Source: Sideroxydans sp.
GTDB lineage: Bacteria > Pseudomonadota > Gammaproteobacteria > Burkholderiales > Gallionellaceae
Length of the DNA: 64,000 bases
Assembly (NCBI GenBank): GCA_013791855.1
Contig: VMTA01000019.1
Span: forward strand, 161,363 to 225,362
Direction: 5' to 3'
This document shows, piece by piece, positions 54,518 to 63,628 of the stretch. The first letter of the stretch is position 1, and each line of letters opens with the position of its first letter. The notes below the pieces were generated by a model that had not been told where the DNA came from, ran no database searches, and was given only the letters and a program-made list of their open reading frames with translations. The translations under genes were made by a program, and so were the position numbers.

Positions 54518-55906
54518 ATGCTTCTTCCGTCAGGATTTGCGCGACAACATAGCTGGGAATTGACGCTTCTTCACCGTGTATTGGATGGTACGGTGGTGCT
54601 GGTGGCATTGTGGCTGGCCCTGGAGGTATATGGGGTAGAGCCGATCTTGCACTACAAATTGGCGGCGGTCATTTCGATCGTTAGCTATTCATTGCTTGCA
54701 GAATGGTATGGGCTCTACAAGTCATGGCGGGTCGATTCGCTATGGTTCGAGGCCAAGACGATTGTCATCGTATGGGTGCTGACATGCGCAACGCTTCTGG
54801 CTATAGGGTTTTTAAGTAAGTCTTCGATCGGATTTTCCCGGGTTGCGGTGATTATCTGGGCGTTCACCACGCCCTTTATGCTTGTCGGGCTCAGAGCGGT
54901 TATTCGCTATTTCATCCGGCACTTCCGCAAGCAGGGTTTCAATACTCGCTCCGTAGCGATTGTCGGTGGCGGTAAGTGCGCGGCGAAATTGATGGCAATC
55001 ATTGCCAGGTCGCCGTGGATGGGGTTGCGCGTTGAGGGCGTTTACGATGATGTTAGTGCGGCTACCAGGGAGCAGGGGGCTGCCAGCGTGGATGCCCTGA
55101 TGGCCAAGGTGCACGAGCAAGTGATCGATAACATCTACATCACTTACCCGATGAAGGACGAAGAAAAGATACGTTTGCTACTTGAACGACTCGCGGATAC
55201 CACCGTTTCTGTGAACGTGGTTCCAGATATCTTTGTCTCTGACCTGCTCCAATCGCGCTGGCGAAGTATCGAGGACATCCCTCTGATCAGTGTGTTTGAA
55301 AGCCCACTCTTCGGTGCCAACCAGTTCATTAAACGTATGGAAGATCTGCTGCTGGGTAGCCTGATACTGATCTTGATCTCTCCGTTGCTGCTGGCGATCG
55401 CAATCGCTGTGCGTCTGACTTCGCCGGGGCCGGCCTTGTTCAAACAGCGCCGGTATGGTTTGAACGGACAAGTGATCGAGGTGTGGAAATTCCGAAGCAT
55501 GAGGGTGCTTGAGGATGGGCCGAATGTGCCTCAAGCGACGCGGAATGATCCGCGAGTGACTAAGCTGGGCAATTTCCTGCGCTGCACTTCGCTGGACGAG
55601 CTCCCGCAGTTCTTCAATGTACTGCAGGGCACGATGTCTATCGTAGGGCCTCGCCCACATGCGGTGGCGCACAACGAGGAATACAGGCGTCTGATACACG
55701 GTTATATGCTGCGCCACAAGGTCAAGCCGGGCATCACCGGTTGGGCACAGGTGAACGGTTGGCGCGGCGAGACCGACACGACGCAGAAAATGGAAATGCG
55801 CATCAAGTACGATCTTGATTACATCAACAACTGGTCGTTGTGGCTGGATCTGAAGATCATCATGAAAACGGTCTTTGGTGGCATGCGCGGCAAGAGCGCA
55901 TATTGA
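54518..55906 (+). CDS. Undecaprenyl-phosphate glucose phosphotransferase (WcaJ type)
   Basis: A 462-residue polyprenyl-phosphate hexose-1-phosphate transferase that starts the repeat unit. Four N-terminal membrane segments (to about residue 125), a CoA-binding-like Rossmann region (VAIVGGGKCAAKLMAI near residue 145), a re-entrant hydrophobic segment (about 285-305), and the catalytic domain with FKQRRYGLNGQ, LRCTSLDELPQFFNVL and VKPGITGWAQVNGWRG. This complete layout is that of WcaJ/PssY-like enzymes. Confidence 0.93.
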   Translation: MLLPSGFARQHSWELTLLHRVLDGTVVLVALWLALEVYGVEPILHYKLAAVISIVSYSLLAEWYGLYKSWRVDSLWFEAKTIVIVWVLTCATLLAIGFLSKSSIGFSRVAVIIWAFTTPFMLVGLRAVIRYFIRHFRKQGFNTRSVAIVGGGKCAAKLMAIIARSPWMGLRVEGVYDDVSAATREQGAASVDALMAKVHEQVIDNIYITYPMKDEEKIRLLLERLADTTVSVNVVPDIFVSDLLQSRWRSIEDIPLISVFESPLFGANQFIKRMEDLLLGSLILILISPLLLAIAIAVRLTSPGPALFKQRRYGLNGQVIEVWKFRSMRVLEDGPNVPQATRNDPRVTKLGNFLRCTSLDELPQFFNVLQGTMSIVGPRPHAVAHNEEYRRLIHGYMLRHKVKPGITGWAQVNGWRGETDTTQKMEMRIKYDLDYINNWSLWLDLKIIMKTVFGGMRGKSAY

Positions 55907-57750
55907 TGGTGCCCAAGACATTCAGTTCCCGATCTGCGCTGGCCATGTTCCATGACTTGGCCGCCGCTTCTGCGGCTTGGGTCGTTGCCTACCTGTTGCG
56001 CTTCAACTTTGAGCTTCCGCCAAGCTTTGCGAGTGAGATCGGTGGGACGTTGGTCTGGGTGGTGCTGTTGCAGGGATTCGTGTTCTGGCGATTCGGTCTG
56101 TATCGCGGCATTTGGCGCTACGCAAGCCTGATCGATCTGAAGCGGATATTCTGGGCCGTGCTCGTCGCAACGGCACTCACACCGCTGCTATTCTGGCTAC
56201 TGCGGCTGGACGTGGTCTTGCCCCGGTCGGTATTGGTTATCTACCCCGCGCTCTTGATGTTGTTCATGGGCGGCGGGCGGCTGATCTACCGGCTGTGGAA
56301 AGAACAGGCACTATTCGCGGACATCAAGCTGAGGGGGGAGCCGGTATTGGTGCTCGGGGCCGGCGACGCCGGGTTCGGGCTGGCAAAAGATCTGGCACGC
56401 AATCCACTATGGCGAGTGGTGGGCTTCCTGGATGACGACGCGCAGAAGGTCGGCAATGTCGTCAATGGCGTCCGGGTCTTAGGCAGGCTGGATGCGCTTG
56501 CCTATAACGCGAAAAAACTGGGGGTGGATAAGGCCATCATTGCCATGCCCGGCGTGTCGCACAAGCAGCGCAGGCGGGCCATTGAACTTTGCAGCGACGC
56601 CGGGGTGAAGCCGCTGACCGTGCCTTCTTTCGATGACCTGATGAGTGGGCAATTCAATATTTCGCAGTTGCGTGCGGTGGAGCTGGATGACCTGCTTGGG
56701 CGCGATCCGGTCTTGATCGACGATGCGGGTTTGCGACAGCAATTGTCGGGAAAGGTGGTGCTGGTGACGGGGGCGGGCGGATCGATCGGATCGGAGTTAT
56801 GCCGTCAGATCGCGCATTTTTCTCCCGCCAAACTGTTGATGTATGAGTCGAGCGAATTCGCCCTGTACGCGATGGAGCAGGGAATGGGGCGGTCATTCCC
56901 GGGATTGGAACTGTTGTATCTTGCCGGAGATGTGCGGGATGAGCCGCGATTGAATCAGGTGTTTTTAGAACATCGTCCTGATGTGGTGTTCCATGCTGCG
57001 GCTTACAAGCATGTGCCGCTGATGGAATGCAACAATGCATGGCAGGCTGTGCGCAACAATGTATATGGGACCTGGCAGGTGGCGCGCTGTGCGCAACGGC
57101 ACGGTGTGGAAAAGTTCGTGCTGATCTCTACCGACAAGGCGGTCAATCCCACGAATGTGATGGGGGCGACCAAGCGACTGGCTGAGATCGTATGCCAGGG
57201 TCTGCAGCAAGCCGAGGGGACGCGCTTCATCGTCGTGCGTTTTGGCAACGTGCTGGGCAGTACCGGCAGTGTCATACCGAAGTTTCGCGAACAGATAGCC
57301 AGTGGTGGGCCGATCACTGTGACGCATCCGGATATCACGCGCTATTTCATGTCCATTCCCGAGGCGGCGCAGTTGGTGATGCAAGCCGGTTATATGGGGC
57401 AAGGTGGAGAGATCTTCGTGCTTGAAATGGGTGAGCCGGTGAAGATCGTCGACCTGGCAAAAGATATGATCCGTTTGTCCGGGCTGGATGCGGATGATAT
57501 TCGAATAGAGTTCACAGGCCTGAGGCCCGGCGAGAAACTGTTTGAAGAATTGCTGGCGGATAGCGAGAAGACGTTGCCTACCCCGCATCCGAAATTGCGC
57601 ATCGCCCAGGCGCGGCCCGTGACGGACACCGAGATGCAGATGCTGTCGGAATGGATATCCGGCGACGATCCGGCGTCGGATGAGATCGTGCGCAAGCGCT
57701 TGCAGCAGTGGATCCCTGAATATATATCGGCTTCAAACGGACGCGCATGA
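55906..57750 (+). CDS. CapD/WbpM-type nucleotide-sugar 4,6-dehydratase (membrane-bound)
   Basis: A 614-residue protein with four N-terminal membrane helices (about residues 10-120), a CoA-binding-like domain (LVLGAGDAGFGLAKDL near residue 150) and a C-terminal SDR dehydratase domain with VTGAGGSIGSELCRQI near residue 290. The catalytic region keeps VLISTDKAVNPTNVMGATK, where the Met-containing motif replaces the usual Tyr-x-x-x-Lys, as in WbpM. It makes 4-keto-6-deoxy UDP-HexNAc, possibly the precursor of the aminosugar. Its start overlaps the WcaJ-like stop. Confidence 0.93.
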   Translation: MVPKTFSSRSALAMFHDLAAASAAWVVAYLLRFNFELPPSFASEIGGTLVWVVLLQGFVFWRFGLYRGIWRYASLIDLKRIFWAVLVATALTPLLFWLLRLDVVLPRSVLVIYPALLMLFMGGGRLIYRLWKEQALFADIKLRGEPVLVLGAGDAGFGLAKDLARNPLWRVVGFLDDDAQKVGNVVNGVRVLGRLDALAYNAKKLGVDKAIIAMPGVSHKQRRRAIELCSDAGVKPLTVPSFDDLMSGQFNISQLRAVELDDLLGRDPVLIDDAGLRQQLSGKVVLVTGAGGSIGSELCRQIAHFSPAKLLMYESSEFALYAMEQGMGRSFPGLELLYLAGDVRDEPRLNQVFLEHRPDVVFHAAAYKHVPLMECNNAWQAVRNNVYGTWQVARCAQRHGVEKFVLISTDKAVNPTNVMGATKRLAEIVCQGLQQAEGTRFIVVRFGNVLGSTGSVIPKFREQIASGGPITVTHPDITRYFMSIPEAAQLVMQAGYMGQGGEIFVLEMGEPVKIVDLAKDMIRLSGLDADDIRIEFTGLRPGEKLFEELLADSEKTLPTPHPKLRIAQARPVTDTEMQMLSEWISGDDPASDEIVRKRLQQWIPEYISASNGRA

Positions 57751-58508
57751 CACCTACACTTTCCGTCATCATCATCACCAAGAACGAAGCGGAGAACATC
57801 CGCGCATGTCTGCAATCAGCGAACTGGGCAGATGAGATCATCGTGGTCGATTCCGGGAGTACGGACGATACGGTTTCGATCTGCAAGGCGCTCGGCGCGA
57901 CCGTTTACGTTCACGACTGGCCGGGGTTCGGCCCGCAAAAGAACAGGGCTTTGTCTTATGCCAGCAAAGAGTGGGTCCTCTCGCTGGATGCGGACGAGCG
58001 TGTGACACCTGAGTTGCGCGCGGAGATAGAGAGCGTATTACTGTCGCCACAGGCAGAGGGCTACAGTGTCCCGCGCCTGTCCAGCTTCTGCGGTCGCTAT
58101 ATTCGCCATTCCGGCTGGCATCCGGATTATGTGCTGCGCCTGTTCCATCGCGGCAAAGGCAAATTCACCGATGACTTGGTGCATGAACGGCTGGTGGTCG
58201 ATGGCAAGGAAGCTTTGATGAAAAACTGGTTGCTGCACGAGTCGTTCCGCGACCTCGATCAGGTGCTCGCCAAGATGAACCATTATTCTTCCGCCGGGGC
58301 CGAGATGATGTATCGCAAGGGGCGTGAAGCAACGCTGACTCAGGCTGTGCTGCATGGGCTGTGGGCATTCATACGTTCGTATCTTCTTCGCGCCGGTTTC
58401 CTCGACGGACGCGAGGGCTTCATGCTGGCGGTGACCACTGCTGAGGGTACGTATTATCGCTACGCGAAGCGGCTGCTGATGAAACGGGAGGGTGGCGGGC
58501 GTGGATGA
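57747..58508 (+). CDS. Glycosyltransferase family 2 (WaaE/KdtX-like)
   Basis: A 253-residue GT-A enzyme: LSVIIITKNEAENIRACL, VDSGSTDDTVSI, a KNRALSYASKEWVLSLDADERV segment with the DxD-type motif, and HERLVVDG. The pattern matches the LPS core beta-glucosyltransferase WaaE and related proteins. ATGA overlap with the dehydratase gene. Confidence 0.88.
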   Translation: MTPTLSVIIITKNEAENIRACLQSANWADEIIVVDSGSTDDTVSICKALGATVYVHDWPGFGPQKNRALSYASKEWVLSLDADERVTPELRAEIESVLLSPQAEGYSVPRLSSFCGRYIRHSGWHPDYVLRLFHRGKGKFTDDLVHERLVVDGKEALMKNWLLHESFRDLDQVLAKMNHYSSAGAEMMYRKGREATLTQAVLHGLWAFIRSYLLRAGFLDGREGFMLAVTTAEGTYYRYAKRLLMKREGGGRG

Positions 58509-59577
58509 GATCAATATCATCGAGCCGACGCTGAGTTCGCAGGCCGGGCATTGCTACAGCTTCGTCAACGCCTTGCTCGCCGTGAATGCGAAGGGGGTGC
58601 CGTTGCGATTATGGGTCAACCGGAATGCCGAGATCGATTTCGGGGGGGGGCGCATAGAAGTGCGCCGTCATTTTTTTCGCTGGTGGCGCCGTCCGCAAGG
58701 TTACTTCCTGTATCGGAGGTTGTTGTCGGCACCTGGCAAGCTCTTTCTCTCCACTGCGACCTACACTGATCTGCGTCTGTTCGATCTGGCGGCAAGTGCC
58801 ACCGTGCCGCCGGGCAAGGCATATTTCTACGTGCATTGGTTCAATCGCAGCGCATCCAAGATGCAATATCTCAGACGCATCGCGCAGCGCCAACCCAACC
58901 TTGAGATCTTTGGGCCGACCCCGACGGTGGTGGATGCGTTCATTGAGGCCGGCTTCACCAAGGCGAAGGTCATTCCGTATCCGATCTCGACGCGTCAAGT
59001 GAAAGAGGATGCCGCTCCCGCTGCTTTTCGCCATCTTCTGTTCGCAGGTGCTGCGCGGCGCGACAAAGGATTTGGCCATGTCGTGGATCTGGTCGGCTTG
59101 CTGCATGCGCAGCATGCAAAGATCCCTGTCACCATCCAGGTGTCGGCAGAGCATTTTGGAAAATATGATGCCGAGACGCTGGCGGACATCAAGCGCTTGC
59201 AGGACATCCCCTACCCCCATCTGCATTTGCTGAAGCAGACATTGAGCGTGCGTGAATATGAGGCGCTGTATCCGGGCGCGCTCGCGTTGCAGCTGTACAG
59301 TGTGAACGACTTCTCGGACAGGATCAGCGGGGTGACGCTGGATGCCTTCTCCGGCGCTTGCCCCGTGCTGACCACGGCGGACACCTGGATCGCGCGCATG
59401 GTGGCTCGATTCGACGCTGGCATGGTGGTGGAACAGACCTCGCCGGCGATACTGCTGGAGGCTATCCGGGACATCATCGCCGATTACGGAAGATATGCGG
59501 CCGGCGCGGCAGAAGCCGGACGCGTCCTGAAGCAGGAGCATGGCGCCGGCGCGCTGTATGAGGCTTTGACGGCATGA
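58501..59577 (+). CDS. Glycosyltransferase (GT4-like), contains poly-G run
   Basis: About 358 residues with a GT-B outline: INIIEPTLSSQAGHCYSF at the start, LFAGAARRDKGFGHVVDL near residue 183, and VNDFSDRISGVTLDAFSGACPVL with an altered E-x7-E-type donor site near residue 270. Nine consecutive G encode Gly-Gly-Gly at residues about 48-50. I chose GTG 58501, which has GGAGG about ten bases upstream and gives the sequence MDEINIIEP; a GTG nine bases earlier is less favourable. Confidence 0.8.
   Translation: MDEINIIEPTLSSQAGHCYSFVNALLAVNAKGVPLRLWVNRNAEIDFGGGRIEVRRHFFRWWRRPQGYFLYRRLLSAPGKLFLSTATYTDLRLFDLAASATVPPGKAYFYVHWFNRSASKMQYLRRIAQRQPNLEIFGPTPTVVDAFIEAGFTKAKVIPYPISTRQVKEDAAPAAFRHLLFAGAARRDKGFGHVVDLVGLLHAQHAKIPVTIQVSAEHFGKYDAETLADIKRLQDIPYPHLHLLKQTLSVREYEALYPGALALQLYSVNDFSDRISGVTLDAFSGACPVLTTADTWIARMVARFDAGMVVEQTSPAILLEAIRDIIADYGRYAAGAAEAGRVLKQEHGAGALYEALTA
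58642..58650 (+). repeat. Poly-G run (9 G) in a GT4-like gene
   Basis: Nine G after GATTTC, encoding Gly-Gly-Gly near the N-terminus. A single-base slip would cut off the enzyme early. Confidence 0.9.
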
Positions 59578-60635
59578 ACGAGCCCTTGCGAATACTGCAT
59601 GTGGTGCGGCGTTACGGTCCGGTAGGCGGCATGGAGCGCTATGTGTGGGAAGTCACGCGCGAGCTGGCGGCACTCGGCCATTGTGTTGAAGTTGTGTGCG
59701 AGCGTTGCCATGCCGGGCAGCCTCAGGGCATCGCGGTGCACGAGCTGGGCGAGATCGCAAAACGCCCCCGCTGGCTTGCACTACTTCGCTTTGGAGCGCG
59801 CGCGCGCGAGTGGCTGGAACAGAATCCGAGGCCGGGCTTCGTGATACACAGCGACGAGCGTCTGGGCTTCCATCACCTCACTACCTTCCATGGGCCGCCG
59901 TTCGCTACGGTGCGTGACAAGCCATGGTGGAAGAAGCTTTCGTTGCGTATTGCCATGCAATTCTGGCTGGAGCGCAGGGAGCTGGCAACGGCGCGCTATA
60001 TCGTGCCGAATTCCATCTATATAAAGAAGCAACTGGCTCACTACTACCCCGAGTATGCACGCAAGCTGACAGAACCTATCGTGCCGGGTGTCACACCTAT
60101 GCAGCCGCGAGATTGGAGGCCCGCTCCCGCCGATGGAGGTGTCATCGGCTTTGTGGGGGTTGAGTGGCAGCGCAAAGGGCTGCCCTTTGCGGTCGAGATA
60201 CTCAAACTATTGCGCAGAGAGCGGCCGCATCTTGAGCTGTGGGTCGCCGGGCCCGAACCGGAAGAAGTTTCGCATCTGTTTGCGGATTGGCAAGGCGGTT
60301 ACAAATTGCTCGGTTGGCGCGATGATGCGGAGCATTTGCGCCAGATCGATGTATTACTGCATCCCGCCCGCGCAGAACCTTTCGGCATGGTGATCACCGA
60401 GGCGATGGCAGCGCAAACTGCAGTGGTGGTGTCCGATAGATGTGGGGCAGTGAGTGAGATCGGCGAGTCAGCCGGAGCAGTCTTGTCCCTTGATGCGCCA
60501 TTGCAGCAATGGGTGGATGCAGTCAATAAACAGTTGCAGCGCCAAGAGGCGCCTCCAAAATATGCATATGGTTGGCATGATGTGGCGCTCCACTATGTGG
60601 ACATTTACAGAAAGTGCGCGAGCCAGCCGGAGTAA
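59574..60635 (+). CDS. Glycosyltransferase family 4
   Basis: A 353-residue GT4 enzyme: ILHVVRRYGPVGGMERYVWE at the start (donor/acceptor glycine loop), GFVGVEWQRKGLPFAVEIL near residue 190, LWVAGPEPEE, and the HPARAEPFGMVITEAMAAQTAVV donor motif near residue 265. A GCGCGCGCGCG dinucleotide run lies at 59796-59806. It overlaps its upstream neighbour by four bases. Confidence 0.9.
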   Translation: MNEPLRILHVVRRYGPVGGMERYVWEVTRELAALGHCVEVVCERCHAGQPQGIAVHELGEIAKRPRWLALLRFGARAREWLEQNPRPGFVIHSDERLGFHHLTTFHGPPFATVRDKPWWKKLSLRIAMQFWLERRELATARYIVPNSIYIKKQLAHYYPEYARKLTEPIVPGVTPMQPRDWRPAPADGGVIGFVGVEWQRKGLPFAVEILKLLRRERPHLELWVAGPEPEEVSHLFADWQGGYKLLGWRDDAEHLRQIDVLLHPARAEPFGMVITEAMAAQTAVVVSDRCGAVSEIGESAGAVLSLDAPLQQWVDAVNKQLQRQEAPPKYAYGWHDVALHYVDIYRKCASQPE

Positions 60636-60708
60636 TCGCATTACAATGTGAATTCACATGACTGTGGCGATACTAAAGGGGTTGCACTGATTGGGTTTGT
60701 ATCGTTGG

Positions 60709-60755
60709 GTAGAGATCGGGCTTGAGTCCGACATGTCGGGTTAAATCCGGCCTAC
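60709..60755. repeat. Intergenic degenerate copy of the GTAG...CTAC palindromic element
   Basis: A 47-base copy: GTAGAGATCGGGCTTGAG, TCCGACA, TGTCGGG, TTAAATCCGGCCTAC, with the same hairpin-hairpin layout as element 2. It lies in the 227-base gap between a GT4 gene and an FkbM gene. The rest of that gap holds only a short non-coding stretch. Confidence 0.7.
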
Positions 60756-60862
60756 AGGAGGGTGGTCATGAACTTCAATCAGCGTGCAGCACTACACCAG
60801 GAGACTGGAAAGTTGCTGCCAAGGTGATGAAGTTTAGTCTTTCGCTACTAGAAGATTAAATA

Positions 60863-61591
60863 ATGCACATACTAAAAACTAAATATGCCTTCCATGCTTT
60901 GCTCTGGTTGCTTAAGCCGCAGCTTGTCATGGATGTAGGCAGCATGGACGGTTCTGACTCAAGGCGTTTCAGAAGATTGCTGCGCCAGGCTGAGTTGGTT
61001 GCGTTTGAGGCCGATCCTGATAACTATTCCTGCATGATGCGCGACGAGCGCAATGAAAGCAGCCGGATACGGATAGTCAACAAGCTGGCTTCTGGCAACG
61101 GGGGGAGCCACTCCTTCTACGTACAGGAAGACAAGGCAAGGCCAAAGTGCAACCGCGGGATCGGCTCTGCGTTGCAGCGCGCTGATTCGGGCGGTCGCGA
61201 GGTGACTGTAGAAGCCGTCAGATTGGATGATTTTATCGAGAGCGAGTACGCACAGGCTTCCAGAGTCGCATTGTGGGTCGATGTCGAGGGATTCGCCTTC
61301 GAGGTTCTCAGTGGTATAGCGCGAAAGACCGACCGGATATTTCTGATCCATGTTGAACTCGAAACGAAACAAGTGTGGGATGGACAAAAGTTGGAGCCGG
61401 AAGTGATCCAGCTCCTTGCAGAAAAAGGATATGTGCCGCTCGCGCGCGGCCTTGAGGAGGTGCAGCGTGATGTTATTTTCCTGCGGCAGGACTGGTATGA
61501 AGAAAACAGGGTCAAGGTGGAATGGTTGATGGCCATATGTAAATTTGCCGGGCCTACGCTTTCTCGCCTTCTTGAATGCCGGCCTCGCTAG
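60863..61591 (+). CDS. FkbM family methyltransferase
   Basis: A 242-residue FkbM-type protein: VMDVGSMDGSDSRRFR near residue 25, AFEADPDNYSCM, and LWVDVEGFAFEVLSG near residue 132. It differs clearly from the other FkbM protein in this locus. No overlap with neighbours: 227 bases upstream and 94 downstream are free of genes. Confidence 0.88.
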   Translation: MHILKTKYAFHALLWLLKPQLVMDVGSMDGSDSRRFRRLLRQAELVAFEADPDNYSCMMRDERNESSRIRIVNKLASGNGGSHSFYVQEDKARPKCNRGIGSALQRADSGGREVTVEAVRLDDFIESEYAQASRVALWVDVEGFAFEVLSGIARKTDRIFLIHVELETKQVWDGQKLEPEVIQLLAEKGYVPLARGLEEVQRDVIFLRQDWYEENRVKVEWLMAICKFAGPTLSRLLECRPR

Positions 61592-61685
61592 TCAAGTGAG
61601 CGTAGGCGATGCTTGAAGAGGCCCTTTCATCCCATGCCCGGCAAAGACCGCCTCGCAGCTATGGCATGCAGGGTGGGGTGATGCA

Positions 61686-62594
61686 ATGACGTCATTTTCG
61701 CTTTTCGTGCTATGCCATGACCGTGCGGACTTTGCCCGGCAGACGTTGCATTCGATCCTGGCTCAGAGTGATCAAGACTTTGAATTGATCGTGTCGGACA
61801 ATTCCAGCAATGATGAGGTCGGTCAGATGATGCGGGCCGATTTCCCTCAAGTGGAATACCGGCGCAGGCAGCCGATGCTGTTCCATATCGCACACTTCAA
61901 CCGTTGCATCGAAGAGGCGCGGGGAGATCTTTTTTGCCTGTTCCATGACGATGACCTGATGCATCCGGAATTCGTCAAGCATATGAAGGCGGCAATGGAT
62001 GCCGATCCCCGGCTGGTCGCCTGCGGCAGCAACGCGCTGCTGGAGACCATGGGCCGGATCGAGCCCCGTAGTTCGTTTCGCGCTATCGGCAAGCTGGAAT
62101 ATCTCGGCTCGGCACGCGATCTTGCGCGACGCTACTTTGCCCGCGCGCAATCTGGCTTCGCGCCATTCCCCGGTTATGTATATCGACGCAGCGCGGCAGG
62201 AGCGCTGCGTCTGGATGTGGATGGCGGCAAGTACACCGATGTCGCCTGGTTATTGCGGTTGGCGATGAAAGGGCCGATCGCCTGGCTCAACGAGCCGCTG
62301 TTGACCTACCGCATCCACGGCGGCAACGATGGCAAGGTAGAGTCGCCGCGCGACCGACTGCGCTTCATGGCTTTTCTCAAGCGCTACCCTGAACAATTCG
62401 GCAAGGCTCTGTTGGCAGACTACCGCTATTCGTTCATCTATAAACCGCTGGTAAAGAACGCGGCCGCGACTCCGGCGCGCCGCGCTGTGGCGCGCCGATT
62501 CCTGAGCCGCCATAGTTGGTCGCGATATATCGATCCTGTTCTGTACCGCTCGTTGGTGAAGCGTTTCTTTATCAAGTGGCGCGTCGAAAGATGA
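61686..62594 (+). CDS. Glycosyltransferase family 2
   Basis: A 302-residue GT-A protein: FSLFVLCHDRADFARQTL, LIVSDNSSNDEV and CLFHDDDLMHPEF with a DDD metal motif near residue 83, plus the HGGNDGK region. The family-2 fold is clear; the sugar is unknown. The ATG follows GTGATGCA without a strong ribosome site. Confidence 0.9.
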   Translation: MTSFSLFVLCHDRADFARQTLHSILAQSDQDFELIVSDNSSNDEVGQMMRADFPQVEYRRRQPMLFHIAHFNRCIEEARGDLFCLFHDDDLMHPEFVKHMKAAMDADPRLVACGSNALLETMGRIEPRSSFRAIGKLEYLGSARDLARRYFARAQSGFAPFPGYVYRRSAAGALRLDVDGGKYTDVAWLLRLAMKGPIAWLNEPLLTYRIHGGNDGKVESPRDRLRFMAFLKRYPEQFGKALLADYRYSFIYKPLVKNAAATPARRAVARRFLSRHSWSRYIDPVLYRSLVKRFFIKWRVER

Positions 62595-63628
62595 TCTACG
62601 CCAACGTGCATGCAGCGGGCCATGCCAACAATTCCATGTTCGCCGAAGAAGATACGGTACATCGATTCAATCCGACCTACACACCACGATTGCTGCGTGC
62701 GGCTTTTCTCGAGCGCGGTATCGAACTGAACACCCCGGACCTGAATCAGGGGCGTGCTATCGCCTTCGATCTGTTCTTCGAAGGGCGGGAATTCGCCGAA
62801 GATGGCATTCGGAAATACCTTATCGCTCTCGAGAATCCGCATATCAACCTTCTGAACACTGACCGGGACTATTGCGGACGTTTTTGCAAGGTATTTGCGT
62901 GGGACAAGCGTTTACATGATCTGCCCAATGTGGTGCCCATCATGGTGCCGAACCGGCTGGCGTTCGAACCATTTCCGACCTTCGCCGAGCGAGACATATT
63001 CAGTTGCCTGATCAACGCCAACAAGGCTTTTCGTAAACCTTTGCCGAACGACCTGTATCTGGAGCGCATCAATACCATACGCTGGTATGAACGCCATGCG
63101 CCACAGCACTTCGAGTTGTACGGACTGGGGTGGCAGAAGCCGGCGCCCGCCTTCACGCCATGGAGCAAGCTTAAGAGGAATATCAGCAGTCTGCGTGCCA
63201 AAGCATTCGGTCACAAGCCATTCCCGAGCTGGCGCGGCGAAGTGCAGGACAAGGCGTCGGTGATGCGGCGAAGCAAGTTCGCCTACTGCTATGAGAACAC
63301 CCTCGGGCCGGACAATTACATCACAGAGAAGATATTCGATAGTTTCCTTAGCGGTTGCGTGCCTGTCTATTGGGGTGCTGATAACGTGCTGGAGCATATC
63401 CCGGCTGACTGCTTCATAGATCGCCGGGATTTCAATAACACGGCGGAAGTCCACCGTTACTTGCTGGGGCTCGGGCCTGAACGGTATGCAGGTTATCAGA
63501 CGGCGATCGCGAACTATCTGAGCAGTGAGCAGGTGCAACGATTCAGTGCCGGGCAGTTCGTGTCATGCATCGCAGAACATATAATGCAAGACTTGGAACA
63601 CGACCCTGCCCACGAGGCGACCACATGA
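62591..63628 (+). CDS. Alpha-1,3-fucosyltransferase family protein (GT10)
   Basis: A 345-residue GT10 enzyme. The C-terminal domain contains the GT10 signature FAYCYENTLGPDNYITEKIF followed by SFLSGCVPVYWGADN near residues 235-270. GT10 proteins transfer fucose (or related deoxysugars) from GDP-sugar. The ATG overlaps the preceding stop; no GDP-fucose synthesis genes are in this window. Confidence 0.88.
   Translation: MIYANVHAAGHANNSMFAEEDTVHRFNPTYTPRLLRAAFLERGIELNTPDLNQGRAIAFDLFFEGREFAEDGIRKYLIALENPHINLLNTDRDYCGRFCKVFAWDKRLHDLPNVVPIMVPNRLAFEPFPTFAERDIFSCLINANKAFRKPLPNDLYLERINTIRWYERHAPQHFELYGLGWQKPAPAFTPWSKLKRNISSLRAKAFGHKPFPSWRGEVQDKASVMRRSKFAYCYENTLGPDNYITEKIFDSFLSGCVPVYWGADNVLEHIPADCFIDRRDFNNTAEVHRYLLGLGPERYAGYQTAIANYLSSEQVQRFSAGQFVSCIAEHIMQDLEHDPAHEATT

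Noticed and set aside
60769..60828. Short open frame starting ATGAACTTCAATCAGCGTG
   Set aside because: Only about 19 codons, no convincing ribosome site and no recognisable product; left as non-coding.
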